From CAYNGH01 sp964396845 (GTDB lineage: Bacteria; Vulcanimicrobiota; JAJTBE01; CAYNGH01): a DNA stretch of 19,771 nucleotides. The notes under the pieces are model-generated. The model was not told the origin of the DNA and did no database searches. It saw only the letters and a program-made list of their open reading frames with translations. The position numbers were made by a program, and so were the translations under genes. The stretch covers positions 1 to 19,771 of the forward strand of contig CAYNGH010000049.1 in assembly GCA_964396845.1 (NCBI GenBank), read 5' to 3'. Positions 14,512 to 19,771 of the stretch are shown here, one piece after another (the first letter of the stretch is position 1; each line of letters starts with the position of its first letter).

Positions 14512-15336
14512 TTGGACGAGAAAATTTACCAGAAAATCAGCCAGCTTATTGATACCCGTCAGCAGGGAGTCCTGGCAACCATGGTTTCATCCACTCCGGG
14601 CACTCCCCGGAAAATCGGCACAAAGATGCTGGTGATGGCCGACGGCACCATTGTGGGGACCATCGGGGGAGGAAAGTTTGAAAAAGACATCATCGACAAA
14701 GCCCTTGAGGTGATAAACTCTGGAGAGCCTGTGATGATAAATGAAGACCTTTCCACTTCGCCGGGAGGAATGGGTGCCGTGTGCGGGGGGCAGGTGTCGA
14801 TCTTTCTTGAGCCGGTCTTGAAGAGAGTCCCTCTTTATATCTTTGGCGCAGGCCATGTGGGCAAAGCCATTGCAGAGATGGCCCAGTATATGGAATTTTT
14901 TATCAATGTGGTGGATGATCGCCCCCAGTGGGCCAACAGTGAAAACTATCCCATGGACTGTCGCCTTTGGACCGGAAATATGCTGGAGTCCGCGGAAAAT
15001 ATTCCCTTGGAGGACAATGCCTTGGTTATCATCCTGACTCGCTCCTGGAAGATGGATGAAGGGATTCTCCGGAGGCTGATCCGCCGGCCTTATGGTTATC
15101 TGGGGGTTATCGGCAGCAAGAACAAGCTCCAGACCCACTATGACAACTTAATCAAAGAAGGATTCACCAGGGAGGATTTCTCTCGGGTGTATTCTCCCAT
15201 CGGCATCCCCATCGGAGCATATTCCCCCCACGAGATAGCGGTTTCCATTCTGGCGGAGATTATCGCCATAGAGAAGGGAGTCCGACATCAGCTTCCCGGA
15301 TGGCAGGGAGCTTTGAGTCTTCGAGGGGATAGTTAG
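14512..15336 (+). CDS. XdhC/CoxI-family molybdenum hydroxylase maturation protein
   Basis: A 274-residue XdhC/CoxI family protein. The N-terminal XdhC-CoxI domain (residues 10-110) has the family pattern GTPRKIGTKMLVMADG, then GTIGGGKFE, and AVCGGQVSIFLEPV with its conserved Cys-Gly-Gly. The C-terminal Rossmann domain begins at LYIFGAGHVGKAIAEMAQ (about 104-121) and carries VIGSKNK. Known XdhC binds molybdenum cofactor, promotes its sulfuration and inserts it into xanthine dehydrogenase-type enzymes in the cytoplasm. No such hydroxylase, nor Moco biosynthesis gene, is in the window, so its client is unknown. Start is TTG 14512 with GGAGG (14502-14506) five bases before, in the 12-base gap after the diguanylate cyclase gene, so co-transcription is likely. 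No terminator is seen behind it; the ffs promoter follows at once. Confidence 0.93.
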   Translation: MDEKIYQKISQLIDTRQQGVLATMVSSTPGTPRKIGTKMLVMADGTIVGTIGGGKFEKDIIDKALEVINSGEPVMINEDLSTSPGGMGAVCGGQVSIFLEPVLKRVPLYIFGAGHVGKAIAEMAQYMEFFINVVDDRPQWANSENYPMDCRLWTGNMLESAENIPLEDNALVIILTRSWKMDEGILRRLIRRPYGYLGVIGSKNKLQTHYDNLIKEGFTREDFSRVYSPIGIPIGAYSPHEIAVSILAEIIAIEKGVRHQLPGWQGALSLRGDS

Positions 15337-15338
15337 GG

Positions 15339-15367
15339 TTGACAAGGTATTTTATTTGTGATAAATT
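15339..15367 (+). promoter_or_regulatory. Promoter of the SRP RNA gene
   Basis: A perfect -35 box TTGACA (15339-15344) begins two bases after the stop codon of the XdhC gene. TAAATT at 15362-15367 gives a 17-base spacer; GATAAA at 15360-15365 with 15 bases is an alternative -10. Transcription would begin near 15374, with the mature SRP RNA starting about 30 bases further, so 5' processing is implied. Confidence 0.7.
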
Positions 15368-15401
15368 ACATGGACGGTAAAATAATTACTACGATTAGTT
15401 T

Positions 15402-15672
15402 TCGCCGCGCTAAGACGGGGAGTTGGGGGTGCACTCCACCTGCAGAATCCTCCATAGCATGGTCGATGTCCGCTTGCGGTGCTGGCTGGTCGGGACTGCC
15501 CGGGAAAAGTGACGTTGAAGGCCGGGCTCTCCGCAACGGAAACTTGTGAACCGGGTCAGGACCTGACGGGAGCAGCCCTAAGCAATCCCTTTCGTGTGCC
15601 GGGGAATAACCTGGCTGGAGTCAACTGTCCCGGTAACGCCGGTTGGTCAGTATCAAGGGCTGGATGCGCGGC
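15402..15672 (+). ncRNA. ffs: Signal recognition particle RNA, long Bacillus type with Alu domain
   Basis: About 270 bases that align by eye with the B. subtilis scRNA along the whole length. The terminal helix pairs GCCGCGC (15404-15410) with GCGCGGC (15666-15672). The 5' Alu-like part has the GGGGAG...GGGGGTGC...CACCTGC pattern (15417-15445). Domain IV, which binds Ffh, is clear: GTGAACCGGGTCAGG (15546-15560), then the apical loop, then GGGAGCAGCCCTAAGC. The apical tetraloop reads UGAC (15564-15567) where the common form has GGAA. The RNA directs membrane and secreted proteins co-translationally to the translocon with Ffh and FtsY. It has its own promoter and terminator. The ends are approximate to a few bases. 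ORFs crossing it are not genes. Confidence 0.95.
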
Positions 15673-15680
15673 AATTATTA

Positions 15681-15705
15681 AAGCTCGCCACGAGGCGGGC
15701 TTTTT
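15681..15705 (+). terminator. Terminator of ffs, possibly bidirectional
   Basis: The stem AAGCTCGCC (15681-15689) pairs with GGCGGGCTT (15694-15702) around an ACGA loop, with one G-T pair, and runs into five T residues (15701-15705). The symporter gene on the opposite strand stops at 15709, so the same hairpin may also end its transcript, though the T-run on that side is poor. Confidence 0.88.
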
Positions 15706-15708
15706 GAC

Positions 15709-17136
15709 TTATTGAGCTGGGATTTTTTCCCGGTCAGGGTATAGAATTGACAACGACACGAAGGCTACTGCTGAAAAAAATATGCCAAACAAGGTGGCAT
15801 CCAGTTCCATGGGAAGTTTGATTCCAGTGATCAGAAGAATCAGCGTCAAGGTGCCTCCAGATATCATACCCCACAAAGCCCCGGTTGAACTGCTCCTTTT
15901 CCAGAAATACGCCCCGATGGTGGGAATGAACAGCCCAGAAACAATAAAAGAATAGGCATAAATGATGGCATCTAAAACCATTGTAAAATGAGAAGCCAGT
16001 ATGATGGCCACTGCGCCGATAATCAGGGTGATGACCTGGGACAGCCTGATAATGGTTTTTGATGAAGCTTCCCTGAAAAAATATCGTTCCAGTATATCAT
16101 TTAAGAAATTTCCCGATGATGCCATCAGACAACTGTCGGCAGTGGACATGATGGCAGAAAAGTAAGCAGCGATGACAATCCCTTTTAAGCCAATGGGAAG
16201 AACATTGCTTATGATGAGGGGAATCCCGGTTTCCGGCTCTGCCTGGGGAAACAGAATCCTGGCGCACATACCCAGAATTACTCCCATGAAGGCCATGACG
16301 GGATACTCGAATACCCCGGCAATATACCAGGCTTTTTTTGCGTCTTTTAGATTTTTCAGGGCAAACATCCGCTGGTAAAGGGTCATGCCTATGAACCATA
16401 CGGGGATTATTGTCACAAACCAGTTGATGATTTGCACTGCTCCTACATTGGTAAGGGTGAAAAACTCCCGGGGCAGTGCCTGTTTTAATCCTGCGACACC
16501 TCCCACTTTATTTATTGCCAGGGGAATTGCAATAAAAATCAACCCCGCCAGCAATATGATCCATTGAATTGTATCGGTGTATATCACTGCCTTGATACCC
16601 CCAAGAACCGTGTATCCGATGATGATGATGCCGATTATATATAGGGAAAACTTTAGCGGATCCATACCCAGTATAGGCTGGGTAAATATTGTGGAGGATG
16701 CCAGCTTTGCCCCTGCCAGGACCTGCCCGCCGGTAAAGCCCATATACCCGATCCCCGATATAATTGCTGCGGTTACCGCCACCTTGTCGTTATACCTGAA
16801 CCGGAGAAAATCCGGATAAGTCATCATATTGTGTTCTTTGTCTATGGCCTTGATTTTTGGTAGCAGAAAAACTGCCGTAAGCCATGCCCCGACCAGACCG
16901 GTAAAAAGAAGCCAGCTGCCTGACAGCCCCATTAAAAACCCAAGCCCCCCGAGGCCGATGGTGAAGCCTCCTCCCACGTCGGTTGCCACGATTGAAATCC
17001 CCACATGGATTGGGGACATTTTTCTTCCACCCACATAATAGTCTTCAGTGCTTTTGTTTTTGTGGTAATAATAAAAACCCACACCAAGAACACATAACAT
17101 GTATATCCCAAATATAATGTAATCTAATGAACTGAT
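15709..17136 (-). CDS. Sodium:solute symporter family transporter, apparent ATC start
   Basis: A transporter of the SSS (PutP/PanF-like) family with about 13 membrane helices, 475 residues if started at 17136. Family hallmarks are EDYYVGGR after the first helix, GYTVLGGIKAVIYTDTIQ, and AAYFSAIMSTADSCLMASSG, whose Ser-Thr is part of the Na2 sodium site. It imports a small solute with Na+ across the inner membrane; the substrate (amino acid, carboxylate or vitamin) cannot be told. The first ATG (17098-17100) would cut the first helix in half. The open frame runs upstream through SSLDYIIFGIY, which completes that helix. GAGGTG (complement of 17144-17149) lies seven bases before ATC at 17134-17136, with no ATG, GTG or TTG in frame, so ATC is the best start. 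A base error at an ATG is the alternative. Confidence 0.92.
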   Translation of the reverse strand: MSSLDYIIFGIYMLCVLGVGFYYYHKNKSTEDYYVGGRKMSPIHVGISIVATDVGGGFTIGLGGLGFLMGLSGSWLLFTGLVGAWLTAVFLLPKIKAIDKEHNMMTYPDFLRFRYNDKVAVTAAIISGIGYMGFTGGQVLAGAKLASSTIFTQPILGMDPLKFSLYIIGIIIIGYTVLGGIKAVIYTDTIQWIILLAGLIFIAIPLAINKVGGVAGLKQALPREFFTLTNVGAVQIINWFVTIIPVWFIGMTLYQRMFALKNLKDAKKAWYIAGVFEYPVMAFMGVILGMCARILFPQAEPETGIPLIISNVLPIGLKGIVIAAYFSAIMSTADSCLMASSGNFLNDILERYFFREASSKTIIRLSQVITLIIGAVAIILASHFTMVLDAIIYAYSFIVSGLFIPTIGAYFWKRSSSTGALWGMISGGTLTLILLITGIKLPMELDATLFGIFFSAVAFVSLSILYPDREKIPAQ

Positions 17137-17143
17137 TTTTTTA

Positions 17144-17149
17144 CACCTC
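17144..17149 (-). promoter_or_regulatory. Ribosome site that decides the symporter start
   Basis: On the minus strand GAGGTG (complement of CACCTC at 17144-17149) is a six-base match to the anti-Shine-Dalgarno. It is seven bases before the ATC codon at 17134-17136 and more than 40 bases before the first in-frame ATG (17098-17100), which has no ribosome site of its own. Confidence 0.65.
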
Positions 17150-17467
17150 GTTTCATTTGCAATAACAAGAAAACAGCTGTTATCAAAGGAAGCAGTTTTC
17201 CGGAATGACTGAAAACAGGAATTGCCGGTTTTCCATCAGGCACCAGAATACAGGCAATTAACCAAGTTTGCCGGTTTTTTCCTGTCAGATAAAAACCATT
17301 GATCTATAACAAGATTGTTCAGCCTGTGATTGTTAACTTTCTCCATATGTTGTTTCTTAATGATTATGGCATTTTCCTTGTATCTGTGTGATTCTGTTTT
17401 TACCAGCAGAGATTGTGCTCTGTTATTGCGGGATTATAACTGCACTTGTCCGGGGATACATGGGTAA
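17150..17467. other. Non-coding intergenic region with repeats
   Basis: About 320 bases without a credible gene on either strand. It is AT-rich and contains a 10-base palindrome AACAGCTGTT (17172-17181), an alternating set GTTTTC (17195-17200), GAAAAC (17211-17216), GTTTTC (17228-17233), and a direct repeat TTGCCGGTTTT at 17222-17232 and 17268-17278. These lie 35-140 bases upstream of the symporter start, where promoter and operator elements would be expected. I cannot place a convincing -35/-10 pair for the symporter. No tRNA or riboswitch class was recognised. Confidence 0.6.
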
Positions 17468-17497
17468 ATAAAAAACCCGCCAGGTGACGGGCTTTTT
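17468..17497 (-). terminator. Terminator of the heat-shock operon
   Basis: Read on the minus strand, just after the hspR stop codon (17500-17502), the stem CCCGTC / GGCGGG with an ACCT loop is extended by A-T pairs and followed by a T-run (complement of AAAAAA around 17470). On the plus strand the same hairpin also has a T-run (17492-17497), so it could work both ways. Confidence 0.88.
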
Positions 17498-17499
17498 GA

Positions 17500-17850
17500 T
17501 TACTCTTCATCTTTTTTGTATTCTCTCTGGATTTTTTCCAGTTCCATTTTTAATTTTTTTATCACTTCATTGTTCAGGCGGTCAATCTCTTCTTCCATGC
17601 ACTCCCTCTGTTCCAGAAGCTTCATAATAATCTCCACTCCTGCCAGATTTACCCCCATCCGGGTATATGTGTGAATCTTTTTAATCCGTTCGATGTCATC
17701 CTGGGAAAACAACCGCATGTTGCCATCGGTTCTGGAGGGTGATACAAGATCCCGCCGTTCGTAATTGCGAACCGTCTGAGGGTGAATGTCCAGCATCTGA
17801 GATACAACGCTTATGTGAAAATATGGCTTGCTCCTGTGGCCCTCTTTCAT
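17500..17850 (-). CDS. hspR: HspR-type MerR-family heat-shock repressor
   Basis: A 116-residue MerR-family regulator. The winged helix-turn-helix reads KPYFHISVVSQMLDIHPQTV then RNYERRDLVSPSRTDGN and MRLFSQDDIERI, close to HspR of actinomycetes. RMGVNLAGVEIIMKLLE follows, and the last 40 residues are a charged helix likely to form a dimer coiled coil. Known HspR represses dnaK operons by binding inverted repeats called HAIR, with DnaK acting as co-repressor. Here hspR is the last gene after dnaK, hsp20 and dnaJ, so autoregulation of the whole operon is expected. The operator would be upstream of dnaK and is not in the window. Start ATG 17850 is preceded by AGAGGTG six bases before; the GTG inside that ribosome site (17859) is rejected. 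It lies 20 bases after dnaJ. Confidence 0.93.
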   Translation of the reverse strand: MKEGHRSKPYFHISVVSQMLDIHPQTVRNYERRDLVSPSRTDGNMRLFSQDDIERIKKIHTYTRMGVNLAGVEIIMKLLEQRECMEEEIDRLNNEVIKKLKMELEKIQREYKKDEE

Positions 17851-17870
17851 GGGGATCACCTCTTGAATAT

Positions 17871-18989
17871 TTATTTTAACAGGTGGCTCCTGGGGTTTTC
17901 ATGGTTGATCCTTGTAAGCTGTCTGTATAAATCTTTTTGCTCTTCTGAAATATTTCTGGGAATTACTATCCGGGTGCGGATGTAAAAATCATCCCGTTTT
18001 TTCTGGTTGTTCAGGGCGGGAAAACCCTGGCCCTTGATGCGGAAAACCCGCCCTGACTGGGTGCCGGGAGGAATCTTCATAGATATTCTTCCCTGAAGAG
18101 TTGGCACATCGATCTCAGCTCCCAGGGCTGCTTCCGCGTCGGTGATGGGGACATCACAGTATAACTTGCCGTCTTTGATTTCGTAATATGGATGGGGCTT
18201 GAGTTTCACCACCAGATAAAGATCCCCCGCCTGACCTCCCGGTGAAGGAAGGCCTTCCCCCTTCATCCTGATCTTGAAGCCGTCCTTGACTCCTGCAGGA
18301 ACATTAACCTCCAGGTGTCTGGGCTTGAAGGAGGTCCCTTTGCCATGGCATATCTGGCAAAGGCTCCCCTGGGAACCTCCCTGGCCATTGCAGACCCCGC
18401 AGATGTGTTCCTTGTTGAAATTCAGATGTTTTACAGTCCCCGAGGCGGCTTCTTCGATGGAAAGCTCCAGGGGAAATTCTGCGTCCTGTCCCTTGGAAGG
18501 AGCAGGTCTTGATCCAGTAAAAGAACCCGAGTCAAACCCCCCGAAATCAAATGGTGAACTGCTCCTGCTGGCCCTGCTCCCGGTTCCCTGGGATTTACGG
18601 GTGGCTCCAGAGAACATGGAATTGAAAAAATCAGAAAAACCACCGCCACCACCCATTCCCCGGAACAGGTCTGAAAGATCCTCCGGGTTGATGTTGGTGG
18701 TATATGAATAACCACCGCCGGGCCTCCCCGACGAAAAGCCTCCCCCGTTGCCCATCTTGTCGGCGTGCTCCCAGTACTGGCCGAATTCATCATATTTCTT
18801 GCGCTTTTCTTTATCCCCCAACACCTGATAAGCCTCATTGATCTCCTTGAACTTGGCTTCTGCTTCCTTGTTGTCGGGATTCACGTCAGGATGATATTTC
18901 CGGGCCAGGATCCGATATGCTTTTTTTATTTCTTTTCTGGGGGCGTTCTTGTCAACTCCCAGAATCTTGTAATAGTCCTTGTATTCCAT
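17871..18989 (-). CDS. dnaJ: DnaJ-family co-chaperone with a reduced zinc-finger domain
   Basis: A 372-residue Hsp40 that delivers clients to DnaK and stimulates its ATPase. The J domain (1-70) has HPD at 33-35 in RKYHPDVNP. A Gly/Phe/Ser-rich linker covers about 80-165 (GMGGGGGFSDFFNSMF). The cysteine region holds only two CxxCxGxG repeats (Cys197/200 and Cys211/214) where type-A DnaJ has four, so a single zinc site can form. The C-terminal substrate-binding domains follow (EVNVPAGVKDGFKIRMKGEG and IKIPPGTQ-like MKIPPGTQSGRVFRIKGQG). It is intermediate between DnaJ and zinc-free CbpA. Start ATG 18989 is taken because MEYKDYYKILGV is the usual N-terminus and GGTGA lies upstream; an upstream start at 19037 would run into the intercistronic hairpin. 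Confidence 0.93.
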   Translation of the reverse strand: MEYKDYYKILGVDKNAPRKEIKKAYRILARKYHPDVNPDNKEAEAKFKEINEAYQVLGDKEKRKKYDEFGQYWEHADKMGNGGGFSSGRPGGGYSYTTNINPEDLSDLFRGMGGGGGFSDFFNSMFSGATRKSQGTGSRASRSSSPFDFGGFDSGSFTGSRPAPSKGQDAEFPLELSIEEAASGTVKHLNFNKEHICGVCNGQGGSQGSLCQICHGKGTSFKPRHLEVNVPAGVKDGFKIRMKGEGLPSPGGQAGDLYLVVKLKPHPYYEIKDGKLYCDVPITDAEAALGAEIDVPTLQGRISMKIPPGTQSGRVFRIKGQGFPALNNQKKRDDFYIRTRIVIPRNISEEQKDLYRQLTRINHENPRSHLLK

Positions 18990-19022
18990 GGGGTTCACCG
19001 TTCTTTCGGACAGGGGTATATC

Positions 19023-19060
19023 TGCCGGGGGAATCATCCCTCAGGAAGGCTCCCCCGGCA
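19023..19060 (-). promoter_or_regulatory. Intercistronic hairpin between hsp20 and dnaJ
   Basis: A perfect 10-base-pair inverted repeat, TGCCGGGGGA (19023-19032) and TCCCCCGGCA (19051-19060), with an 18-base loop, lies in the 94-base gap between the hsp20 stop and the dnaJ start. No T-run follows in the minus direction, so it is not a standard terminator. It may stabilise or mark a processing site in the operon mRNA and set the hsp20-to-dnaJ ratio. Confidence 0.75.
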
Positions 19061-19083
19061 TGTTGTGGAATGTCAGGCTGTCG

Positions 19084-19524
19084 CTACTCTTCTTCAATCT
19101 GGATCTGGATCTGTTTGGGCTTGATCTCTTCCTTCTTGGGAAGGACCACTTCTAAAACTCCCATCTTGAAGATGGCCTTGATCTTGTCCCGTTCGATGGG
19201 GGATTCCAGGGTGAAGGCCCGGTAGAAATCGCCAAAAACCCTCTCCCGGCGGATGTATTCCACCGAATCTTCCAGTTTGCGGGATCCCTTGATGGTGAGC
19301 TGGTCCCCTTCCACCTCGATTTCGATATCCTCTTTTTTTACTCCCGGCACATCAAAGACAAGGTGAAAGTCGTTTTCCGTTTCCCAGGCATCCACCGGGG
19401 GTACCCATGCGGGCTTGTTGAGCCTGCTTCTCTCGGAGGAGCCTTCCCGGGGTGCGCCAAAGAAGCCCCTCATCATGTTTTCCATTGCACTGAGGTCATC
19501 TGTTGGATTCCAACGTACTAACAT
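19084..19524 (-). CDS. hsp20: Small heat-shock protein, Hsp20/alpha-crystallin family
   Basis: A 146-residue ATP-independent holdase of the alpha-crystallin family, which keeps unfolding proteins soluble for DnaK/DnaJ. The N-terminal arm (1-40) is followed by the crystallin domain from VPPVDAWETENDFHLVFDVP to the conserved MGVLEVVLPK. The C-terminal tail holds an I-x-I anchor (KQIQIQIEEE) used in oligomer assembly. The ribosome site is strong: AGGAGGTG lies seven bases before ATG 19524. Its place between dnaK and dnaJ in an hspR operon is not the classic dnaK-grpE-dnaJ-hspR order and puts the holdase under the same control as the refolding machine. grpE is not seen in the window and could lie upstream of dnaK or elsewhere. 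Confidence 0.96.
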   Translation of the reverse strand: MLVRWNPTDDLSAMENMMRGFFGAPREGSSERSRLNKPAWVPPVDAWETENDFHLVFDVPGVKKEDIEIEVEGDQLTIKGSRKLEDSVEYIRRERVFGDFYRAFTLESPIERDKIKAIFKMGVLEVVLPKKEEIKPKQIQIQIEEE

Positions 19525-19565
19525 GGTTAAACACCTCCTGAATGATTGTTAATTGTTATTGTTGC

Positions 19566-19595
19566 TTCCCGGGATCCCCGCAGGAACCCCGGGAA
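19566..19595 (-). promoter_or_regulatory. Intercistronic hairpin between dnaK and hsp20
   Basis: TTCCCGGG (19566-19573) and CCCGGGAA (19588-19595) form an 8-base-pair stem with a 14-base loop in the gap between the dnaK stop and the hsp20 ribosome site. No T-run follows on the minus strand, so a processing or stabilising role, or partial termination, is more likely than full termination. Confidence 0.65.
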
Positions 19596-19618
19596 ATGTA
19601 ACTGTCCGGTCAGTATTA

Positions 19619-19771
19619 TCAGTTGTCGTGAACCTTGTATTCCGCATCAACTATGTTCTCATCCCCCGAGTCGGACTTGCCTTCACTGGGGGGAGCCTGC
19701 TGGGCACCGTCAAATCCGGGGCCTCCGGGGCCTCCCGGCTCTCCTCCCGGCTGACCGGTCTGACCATACAT
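19619..19771 (-). CDS. dnaK: Chaperone DnaK, C-terminal end only
   Basis: The last 50 codons of an Hsp70, with the rest beyond the right edge. The visible part is the flexible Gly/Pro/Gln-rich tail (QTGQPGGEPGGPGGPG) and the acidic close DENIVDAEYKVHDN, which corresponds to the conserved VVDAE-type ending of bacterial DnaK; this Firmicutes/actinomycete pattern plus the following hsp20, dnaJ and hspR genes makes the call secure. DnaK is an ATP-driven folding chaperone and, in HspR systems, co-repressor of its own operon. The stop is TGA at 19619-19621 on the complement. The ATG at the window edge is an internal codon, not a start. Confidence 0.9.
   Translation of the reverse strand: MYGQTGQPGGEPGGPGGPGFDGAQQAPPSEGKSDSGDENIVDAEYKVHDN

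Noticed and set aside
15358..15715. Two short plus-strand open frames over the SRP RNA
   Set aside because: They overlap a structured ncRNA with its own promoter and terminator and lack protein-like composition.
17860..17872. Possible HAIR half-site (CTTGAAT) before hspR
   Set aside because: No matching inverted partner at the required spacing; HspR operator is expected upstream of dnaK.
18987..19037. Upstream start for dnaJ (16 extra residues)
   Set aside because: The extension overlaps the intercistronic hairpin arm and precedes the standard J-domain start MEYKDYYK; the downstream ATG fits better.
1..19771. CRISPR arrays, tRNA or rRNA genes, insertion sequences, phage or attachment sites
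   Set aside because: No regularly spaced repeats, cloverleaf genes, transposase frames or flanking inverted repeats were seen.

Overview
The window reads as a chromosomal segment of a bacterium with mid-range GC, most likely a diderm (two-membrane) member of the Firmicutes/Bacillota. Three things point there. The SRP RNA is of the long Bacillus type with an Alu domain. A secreted protein carries a stalk/copper-amine-oxidase-N-like segment of the kind common in Firmicutes. A protein with a signal peptide ends in Tyr-Glu-Phe, like an outer-membrane beta-barrel. The genus cannot be read from the sequence, and the diderm inference rests mainly on that one barrel-like gene.

Layout, left to right. 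1-5308 (+ strand): the 3' end of an unrecognised gene with a possible frameshifted tail, a 12-unit TPR protein, methionyl-tRNA synthetase (metG), and a geranylgeranyl-reductase-family flavoprotein. 5309-6345: a barrel-like exported protein with its own candidate promoter, a leader hairpin and a strong terminator. 6457-15336 (+ strand): seven closely spaced genes, namely a membrane-anchored pseudokinase with an Ig-like domain, an unrecognised probable beta-rich protein, a GT39/PMT-type membrane glycosyltransferase, a PduT-like tandem-BMC shell protein with no other microcompartment genes, an exported stalk/Ig-like protein, a GAF-GAF-GGDEF diguanylate cyclase, and an XdhC-family molybdoenzyme maturation factor. 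15339-15705: the SRP RNA gene (ffs) with promoter and terminator.

On the minus strand, 15709-17136 encodes a sodium:solute symporter that seems to start at an ATC codon. 17137-17499 is non-coding with repeats and a terminator. 17500-19771 is a heat-shock operon read dnaK - hsp20 - dnaJ - hspR, with dnaK cut by the window edge. GC-rich hairpins sit in both large intercistronic gaps. The HspR repressor probably feeds back on the operon, but its operator would lie upstream of dnaK, outside the window.

The best candidates for new biology are the 6457-15336 cluster (a pseudokinase lacking the catalytic HRD Asp next to a glycosyltransferase, an orphan Fe-S-type BMC-T protein and a c-di-GMP synthase), the DnaJ with half a zinc-finger domain, the SRP RNA with a UGAC apical tetraloop, and the AUC start of the symporter.
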